Shown here in pieces: positions 34,554-39,687 of a stretch of DNA of 39,687 nt. How positions within the stretch are numbered: position 1 is the first letter of the stretch; each line of letters opens with the position of its first letter. Source of the DNA: Betaproteobacteria bacterium (GTDB taxonomy: Bacteria > Pseudomonadota > Gammaproteobacteria > Burkholderiales > SG8-39); assembly GCA_016210745.1 (NCBI GenBank), contig JACQTO010000106.1, forward strand, positions 1 through 39,687, read 5' to 3'. A program made the position numbers and the translations under genes. The notes under the pieces were generated by a model that searched no databases, was not told the origin of the DNA, and saw only the letters and a list, made by a program, of their open reading frames with translations.

Positions 34554-36029
34554 ATGTACCTCGATCACTTCGGCCTCAACGAGCCGCCGTTCCGGATCAC
34601 CCCGCACACGGATTTTTTCTTTGCCGGCGCCAACCGCGGCGCAACGCTCGAAGCACTGCTCTACGCGATCACCAACGACGAGGGCATCGTCAAGGTCTCG
34701 GGCGAGGTCGGCAGCGGCAAGACCATGCTGTGCCGCGTGCTCATGGAGCGCCTGCCGAAGAACGTGGCGACCATCTATCTGGCCAATCCGTCCCTGTCGC
34801 GCGACGAAATACTGTTCGAGATCGCCGAGGAGCTCGAGCTGGAGACGCTCGCTGAGCGGCCCTCGCGACTGATGCGCGCCCTGCAGGAACGCCTCATCGG
34901 CCTGTACTCCGCGGGCCGGCGCGTGGTGGTGCTGATCGACGAGGCGCACGCCATGCCCAGGGAAACGCTGGAGGAGATCCGCCTGCTGTCCAATCTGGAA
35001 ACGAATCGGCACAAACTGCTGCAGATCGTGCTTTTCGGCCAGCCCGAGCTCGAGGAGCACCTCGACTCGGCGGACATGCGCCAGTTGAAGGAACGCATTA
35101 CGCATACCTTCCGTCTGGAGCCGCTGGTGCGCAGCGACATCGAGAGCTACATCGATTTCCGCATGCGCGCGGCCGGCTATCGCGGGCCGAACGTCTTTTC
35201 CGCCGGCGCGCTGCGCCTGATCGCTCGGGCTTCCGAAGGGCTGACCCGGCGCGTCAACATACTCGCCGACAAGTCGCTGCTTGCCGCGTTCGCCGGCAAT
35301 ACCCATGCGGTCAAGGAACCGGAGGTGAGGCGCGCCATCCGCGACTCCGATTTCCACCGCTTCCGTCCCGGCTCACGCGCCTTGTGGGTCGCAGCCGGCG
35401 GCGTTGCAGCGGGCCTATTGATCGGACTGGGTTTGACATTCGTTCTCCCCCGCTCGGATTCCACCCCGGCGGCCTCGCGGGTCCCGAGCCCTGCCGCCAC
35501 AGCGAAGGAGCCGGCGGCCGCACCGCCCACGAGCGGCTCGGGCGCAACCGCCGGTGAAATACAAGCGCCGGCGGTTCTTGGATCAGCTCCGGGGAACGCG
35601 CTCGCTTCCGCTGCCGAGGTGTCGCCGCCAAAAGCGGAGCCCGAGCTTCGACCCGCGCCGGAGACCGGCGGCAAGGGCCCGGCAGAAATGGAGCGCCATG
35701 GCATCGTGGCCGAGCGTTTCGCCGCGACCCAGTCGTGGCTCGACACCTCACCGGGCAACCACTATTCGATCCAGTTCATGGCGGTCAGGGCGAGCGAACT
35801 CGCACGGCTGGAACGATTCCTGGCCGGTGCTTCAAAGCGACTGTCGCGCGAGGAATTCCGTGTGTACGGCGTGAAAATCGACGGCGTGCAGCATTACCGG
35901 GCGGCCTACGGGCTTTATCCCGGCGTCGCGCAGGCAGCCGCCGCGATCCGCGAGTTGCCGCCGGAGCTCAAAGTGCATCATCCTTTTCATCGTTCCGTCG
36001 AGCGCATGAGGAGCCAGAATATACAGTGA
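34554..36029 (+). CDS. MshM/ExeA-like AAA ATPase with C-terminal SPOR-like domain
   Basis: 491-residue inner-membrane protein. The N-terminal AAA ATPase (about 1-265) begins YLDHFGLNEPPFRITPHTDF, with Walker A GEVGSGKT (50-57), Walker B VVVLIDEAH and sensor LLQIVLFGQPEL, as in ExeA, MshM and DamX-type ATPases. A membrane span (about 280-301) and an Ala/Pro-rich periplasmic linker follow. The last 75 residues resemble a SPOR peptidoglycan-binding domain (HYSIQFMAVR...VYGVKIDGVQHYRAAYGLYP). Inferred role: placing the secretin MshL through the cell wall. The next gene is mshL. Confidence 0.87.
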   Translation: MYLDHFGLNEPPFRITPHTDFFFAGANRGATLEALLYAITNDEGIVKVSGEVGSGKTMLCRVLMERLPKNVATIYLANPSLSRDEILFEIAEELELETLAERPSRLMRALQERLIGLYSAGRRVVVLIDEAHAMPRETLEEIRLLSNLETNRHKLLQIVLFGQPELEEHLDSADMRQLKERITHTFRLEPLVRSDIESYIDFRMRAAGYRGPNVFSAGALRLIARASEGLTRRVNILADKSLLAAFAGNTHAVKEPEVRRAIRDSDFHRFRPGSRALWVAAGGVAAGLLIGLGLTFVLPRSDSTPAASRVPSPAATAKEPAAAPPTSGSGATAGEIQAPAVLGSAPGNALASAAEVSPPKAEPELRPAPETGGKGPAEMERHGIVAERFAATQSWLDTSPGNHYSIQFMAVRASELARLERFLAGASKRLSREEFRVYGVKIDGVQHYRAAYGLYPGVAQAAAAIRELPPELKVHHPFHRSVERMRSQNIQ

Positions 36030-36043
36030 AACTCTTTTGTTAT

Positions 36044-36071
36044 TTGACAAGTTAAATCAATCTGTTACGCT
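36044..36071 (+). promoter_or_regulatory. Sigma70 promoter before mshL
   Basis: A consensus TTGACA (36044-36049) is followed after 16 nt by TACGCT (36066-36071) in a short AT-rich patch within otherwise GC-rich sequence. The predicted transcript would start about 18-20 nt before the mshL ATG. This suggests that mshL-mshN-mshE can be expressed apart from the upstream regulator and ATPase genes. Confidence 0.55.
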
Positions 36072-36096
36072 GTCATATCCAATAAGATTGGCGAAC

Positions 36097-37881
36097 ATGG
36101 CTAAGTGCCTGATTAAACGCCGGAGGGGGAGGCGATTGCTGGCGTTGGCGCTGCTCGGCGCTCTCGCCGGTGGCTGCGCGCAAGCGCCGATGAAACCGTC
36201 GGAAGGGCACGTTCGTGCACAGGACACCCCCGCACCGGCCCCGGGCGCTATCCCGGCGCCGGTGCAGATATCGCCGGTCTTGCCCAAACCGAAAGCGACA
36301 CCCAAGCCCGAGACCTACAGCGTCGTCGTCAACGCCGTCAAGGTGCAGGAACTGCTGTTCGCCGTCGCGCGTGACGCCAAGCTCAACGTCGACATCCATC
36401 CGGGCATCAGCGGGATCGTCACGCTGAATGCAATCGATCAAACCCTGCCGCAACTGCTCTCGCGCATCGCCAAGCAGGTCGACATGCGCTGGGAGCTCGA
36501 CGGCCCGAACCTGATCGTGATGCCGGACTCGCCCTATCTGCGCGTCTACAAAATCGATTACGTGAACATGGACCGCAGAACCACCGGCAGCGTCGGTGCC
36601 TCAGCGCAGGTCGCCAGCGGCGCCGCCGCGGGCGGCGGGGGCGGCGCCGCGGGCGGCTCCAACTCCTCGACCGTAACGGTGGCAAGCTCCGCGAACAACA
36701 CTTTCTGGGCGACGCTGGAAAGAAACATCAAGGACATCCTGCGCGAGACCGATAAAGTCATGCCGGGCTCCGGCGCGCCCGCAGCGCCGCAGGCAGCGCC
36801 GGTGCGGCCGCCGACGCCCTCTGCCGTGCCCGGTGCGCCCGGGGCCGCAGCGCCCGAGGCGGCGCTCGCGGAGACTTCGCCGAACGTGACCTTCCGAGAG
36901 GCCGCCTCGGTGATCGTCAATCCCGAATCCGGCGTGATCATCGTGCGTGCAACTTCGCGCCAGCACGAGAAGATCCAGGAGTTCGTGGATCAGGTGATGG
37001 CAAGCGCCAAGCGCCAGGTCCTGATCGAGGCGACGATCGTCGAAGTGCAATTGAACAACAGGTACCAGCAAGGCATCGACTGGTCGATATTGCGCGGCGG
37101 CTCGACCGGGCTTTCCTTGACCCAGGTGTCCTCGGCGGCAGGATTGCCCAGCGCGCCCAGCGTGCCGAACATCTTCACCATCGACGTGGCGGCGCGCAAT
37201 TTCAACAACCTTTCGGCGGTCGTTCGGCTTCTCGATTCCTTCGGCACGGTGCGCGTGCTGTCGAGCCCGAAGCTTTCCGTACTCAACAATCAAACTGCGC
37301 TGCTTCGGGTTGTCGACAATCTCATCTACTTCGAAGTCAAGGCCACCGTTGCCACCGCAACCAACGCGCCGACAACCACGAGTTTCGATACCACCGCGAA
37401 ATCGGTTCCCGTCGGCTTTCTCATGAACGTGACGCCGCAGATCAGCGACAACGATACGATATTGCTGAACGTGAAGCCGACGGTCACGCGGCTGCTGAGT
37501 TTCGTCGCCGACCCCAATCCGCAATTGGGGGCGATACAGAACCTGGTTCCCCAGACCCGCATGCGCGAGATGGAATCGCTGATAAAGGTCAACAGCGGAC
37601 AAATCGCGGTATTGGGCGGCTTGATCGAGGACTCGGTCAGCGACATCGACGACACCATTCCGGGCATCGATCAAGTTCCCGGCCTCGGCTCGCTGTTCCG
37701 ATCGCGCAATCGCACCAACGTGAAAACCGAGTTGGTGATTTTTCTATCCCCCGTGGTGGTGAAAGACGCAAGCATCGACGGCGACTTCCGCTCCATGCGT
37801 TCCATGTTGCCGAATGAAAACTTCATGGCGGTGCCCAATGCGGGCAGGACGCTGCCGCGGCCGGGCGCCATGCGGCCATGA
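36097..37881 (+). CDS. mshL: Type IV pilus/MSHA secretin MshL
   Basis: 594-residue outer-membrane secretin lipoprotein. Signal peptide with lipobox LAGGC (Cys 27), a Pro-rich stretch, then N-domain region with VKVQELLFAVARDAKLNVDIHPG (an STN-like fold). A Gly/Ala-rich low-complexity segment (about 172-185) and a Pro/Ala-rich one (about 225-265) follow. The secretin core (about 330-565) has VLIEATIVEVQLNNRYQQGI, RVLSSPKLSVLNNQTALLRV, VPVGFLMNVTPQIS and VPGLGSLFRSRNRTNVKTEL. ATG 36097 chosen over TTG 36037, which would precede the promoter -10 and signal peptide. Stop overlaps mshN as ATGA. Confidence 0.93.
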   Translation: MAKCLIKRRRGRRLLALALLGALAGGCAQAPMKPSEGHVRAQDTPAPAPGAIPAPVQISPVLPKPKATPKPETYSVVVNAVKVQELLFAVARDAKLNVDIHPGISGIVTLNAIDQTLPQLLSRIAKQVDMRWELDGPNLIVMPDSPYLRVYKIDYVNMDRRTTGSVGASAQVASGAAAGGGGGAAGGSNSSTVTVASSANNTFWATLERNIKDILRETDKVMPGSGAPAAPQAAPVRPPTPSAVPGAPGAAAPEAALAETSPNVTFREAASVIVNPESGVIIVRATSRQHEKIQEFVDQVMASAKRQVLIEATIVEVQLNNRYQQGIDWSILRGGSTGLSLTQVSSAAGLPSAPSVPNIFTIDVAARNFNNLSAVVRLLDSFGTVRVLSSPKLSVLNNQTALLRVVDNLIYFEVKATVATATNAPTTTSFDTTAKSVPVGFLMNVTPQISDNDTILLNVKPTVTRLLSFVADPNPQLGAIQNLVPQTRMREMESLIKVNSGQIAVLGGLIEDSVSDIDDTIPGIDQVPGLGSLFRSRNRTNVKTELVIFLSPVVVKDASIDGDFRSMRSMLPNENFMAVPNAGRTLPRPGAMRP

Positions 37882-39281
37882 GCCTGCTGCTCGAAGCGCT
37901 CAAGAAGGCGGAGCTGGCCAAGCAGGGCAGCGCCAGGGCCGCCGGCGAGGCGCAGCCCAGCCCGCCCCAATCCGTCCCCGGGCTTGCGCTCGAGGCGGAG
38001 CCCGAGCGCGCGGAACCGGTGTTCACGCGCGAGAAGCTGCCCGACATCACGCAGCCGCTCGAGATTCTCAGCGAAGACCTTCCCTCGGCCCAGCGAGAGA
38101 CAGAAGAAGAGCCTGCCGCGCGCAGGCGCGCGAGCATGGCGGAAACCGCCTCCGAACCCGCGCCTGCAGCGCCAGCAAGCGCGGCAGATGATTTCATGCC
38201 GCAGCCGCAGGCCGCGATGGGCGACGCTCGAGAAGCGGCGCGACGGCTTTTCGAAGCCAAAGAAGAAGTGAATTACAACCCGAAGCTTCCGTTCTACATC
38301 ACGCTCGCGGTTCTCGGTTTGACCGGCGCCGGATATGCCGGCTACGTCTGGTGGCAAATGCAGCCGCGCTACGCCTACAGCGCCGCGGCCATCCAGGGCG
38401 CTGCCAAGGCAGCGCCTTCGCCACAGGCGGCGCAGGGGCCTGCCCCGCCGACGCCGCAAGCGCAAGCGCTGCCTCCGGGCACCGCCGGTCAGCCGCTCCC
38501 TCCGGAACCCAGACCGGCACCCCGGGCACCGCAGGCCGTGCCGGAGCTCGCCGCGGCGCCTGCGCCCGCGGCACCGGGGGCCCCGGCGCTGCGCCGAGGC
38601 GGTTCCGGACCGGCCCAGGCGACGAGCGGGAGCATCCCCGCCGGCGCGCAAAGGCCGGGCGCGGGGGCTCGCAGAGCCGTCCCGCCGATCAGCGTCATCC
38701 CGCCCGCGGCCGTGCCCGACGCGATTCTCGAGCGCGCCTGGGAAGACTACCAGCGGGGAAATATCGCCGCCGCCCGCGCGGGCTACCAGCAGATGCTCGA
38801 GCGCGAGCCGAACAATCGCGATGCGCTGCTTGGGCTAGCCGCCGTCGAGGTGCGCATGCGCAACAACGGCGCCGCGGAGGCTCGCTATCAGCGCCTACTC
38901 GAACTCGACCCGCGCGATTCGTTGGCCCAGGCCGGACTGATCGGCCTGCGCGGTCAGCTTGACCCGATGCAGTCGGAAAGCCGGCTGAAGACCTTGCTTG
39001 CCGGTCAACCGGAAGCGACGCACCTGTATTTCACGCTCGGCAACCAGTACGCGCTGCAGAACCGCTGGCCGGAAGCGCAGCAGGCCTACTTCAGGGCCTA
39101 CAGCGCCGATCCCGAAAACGCGGATTACGCCTTCAATCTCGCCGTCAGCCTGGATCAAATGCAGCAGAAGAAAGCCGCTCTCGAGTACTATCAACGCGCC
39201 TTGGCGCTGGCCGAATGGCACCCCACGAGCTTCGAGCGGGCCCAGGTAAGCGCTCGAATCCAGGAATTGCAGCAACACTAG
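37878..39281 (+). CDS. mshN: TPR-repeat MSHA biogenesis protein MshN
   Basis: 467-residue bitopic inner-membrane protein. The cytoplasmic N-terminus starts SLLLEALKKAELAKQG, a short motif common in MshN/PilN-adjacent and GspB-type proteins. One membrane span lies at about 137-157 (FYITLAVLGLTGAGYAGYVW). A long Pro/Ala-rich periplasmic linker (about 165-275) and at least four tetratricopeptide-type helical repeats (about 285-467) follow. It probably links inner-membrane pilus parts with the secretin. Overlaps mshL by 4 nt; mshE begins 5 nt after it. Confidence 0.88.
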   Translation: MSLLLEALKKAELAKQGSARAAGEAQPSPPQSVPGLALEAEPERAEPVFTREKLPDITQPLEILSEDLPSAQRETEEEPAARRRASMAETASEPAPAAPASAADDFMPQPQAAMGDAREAARRLFEAKEEVNYNPKLPFYITLAVLGLTGAGYAGYVWWQMQPRYAYSAAAIQGAAKAAPSPQAAQGPAPPTPQAQALPPGTAGQPLPPEPRPAPRAPQAVPELAAAPAPAAPGAPALRRGGSGPAQATSGSIPAGAQRPGAGARRAVPPISVIPPAAVPDAILERAWEDYQRGNIAAARAGYQQMLEREPNNRDALLGLAAVEVRMRNNGAAEARYQRLLELDPRDSLAQAGLIGLRGQLDPMQSESRLKTLLAGQPEATHLYFTLGNQYALQNRWPEAQQAYFRAYSADPENADYAFNLAVSLDQMQQKKAALEYYQRALALAEWHPTSFERAQVSARIQELQQH

Positions 39282-39286
39282 CGCCT

Positions 39287-39687
39287 ATGGCCAAGACCGT
39301 CACCGCCGCCCCTCCCGCAGCAGGCGCCCCTCGACCGGCCCCACCGGCGGTGGTGCCGCTTGCGAAGCGCCACATCGGCCAGATCCTGATCTCGCAGGGG
39401 ATCCTCACCGAGGATCAGCTCAGGATCGCGCTCCTGGAGCAGCTCAAGACCAACCAACCGGTCGGCAAGCTGCTCGTGAACCTGGGCTTCGTTTCCGAGG
39501 CGACGCTGCGCGACGCGCTGTCGGAAAAGCTCGGACTGCAATCGGTCGATCTGACCAAGATCGTGGTCGATTCGGCCGCGCTCAAGTTCGTGCCGCGCGA
39601 ATTCGCCAAGCGCCATAACATCGTCCCGATTGCACTGTACCGCGACAAGCGCCGGCTCATCATCGCCATCGCCGATCACAACAACAG
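39287..39687 (+). CDS. mshE: MshE-type secretion ATPase, N-terminal part (runs off the window)
   Basis: 133 codons from ATG 39287 to the edge, all open. After an Ala/Pro-rich leader (about 20 residues), KRHIGQILISQGILTEDQLR, then KTNQPVGKLLVNLGFVSEAT and the LRDALSEKLGLQSVDL block show tandem MshEN (GspE N-terminal, c-di-GMP-binding type) repeats. The Walker motifs lie beyond the window. As the assembly ATPase of the MSHA/T2SS family it would power pilin polymerisation. The RLGxxL-type residues needed for c-di-GMP binding (here VGKLLVNLG) are only partly met, so nucleotide sensing is uncertain. Confidence 0.85.
   Translation, partial: MAKTVTAAPPAAGAPRPAPPAVVPLAKRHIGQILISQGILTEDQLRIALLEQLKTNQPVGKLLVNLGFVSEATLRDALSEKLGLQSVDLTKIVVDSAALKFVPREFAKRHNIVPIALYRDKRRLIIAIADHNN

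Overview
The window is high-GC and looks like a chromosomal segment of a betaproteobacterium. The evidence is gene order: murA-hisGDC-hisB-hisHAF-hisIE-hinT-tatABC, petABC followed by sspAB, mlaFEDACB with yadGH and ibaG, and an MSHA-type pilus cluster. A KorABC-type 2-oxoglutarate:NADP oxidoreductase operon, as known from denitrifying aromatic degraders (Azoarcus/Thauera type), points to a facultatively anaerobic member, but genus cannot be read from the sequence. Positions 1-32,203 are coded on the minus strand except for one DegS/DegQ-like protease; 32,371 to the end is coded on the plus strand. No tRNA, rRNA, CRISPR array, insertion sequence or prophage gene was seen.

Region by region. 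(1) 1-8,623: two 2-oxoacid:acceptor oxidoreductase modules. korC-korA-korB is a complete, translationally coupled operon. After a 343-nt gap come an Nfn-like pair (FAD/[2Fe-2S] small subunit and GltD-like large subunit) and a second gamma/alpha subunit gene, which carries an in-frame TAG codon and runs off the left edge. (2) 8,730-12,774: sspB, sspA and the cytochrome bc1 operon petABC with a good sigma70 promoter. (3) 13,036-16,836: a NIF3-family protein, a divergently transcribed trypsin-like protease, and tatABC. (4) 16,845-24,483: hinT and a nearly complete histidine operon, hisG-D-C-B-H-A-F-I-E. (5) 24,743-32,203: murA, ibaG/bolA, yadHG and the mla phospholipid transport operon. (6) 32,371-39,687: an orphan ABC ATPase, an NtrC-type response regulator, and mshM/exeA-like, mshL, mshN and (partial) mshE genes for a type IV pilus-like machine.

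The main unexplained signal is a family of eight intergenic elements between 3.7 and 26.6 kb. Each is about 120-160 nt and centres on a 22-24 bp, mostly perfect hairpin bearing TCTC...GAGA ends. The hairpin arms differ in sequence between copies yet stay self-complementary, while the outer flanks are conserved in sequence. All seven copies lying between same-direction genes have one orientation relative to transcription and begin within a few tens of nt of the upstream stop codon. In two copies the upstream gene's TAG stop lies inside the conserved start of the element. The only inverted copy lies in the only divergent gap among them. They interrupt the his, mur and bolA gene series, have no U-tract, and do not look like intrinsic terminators. 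I did not recognise the family. RNA processing (stem length near two helical turns, suiting RNase III), transcript-end stabilisation, or a mobile palindromic repeat are the leading ideas.
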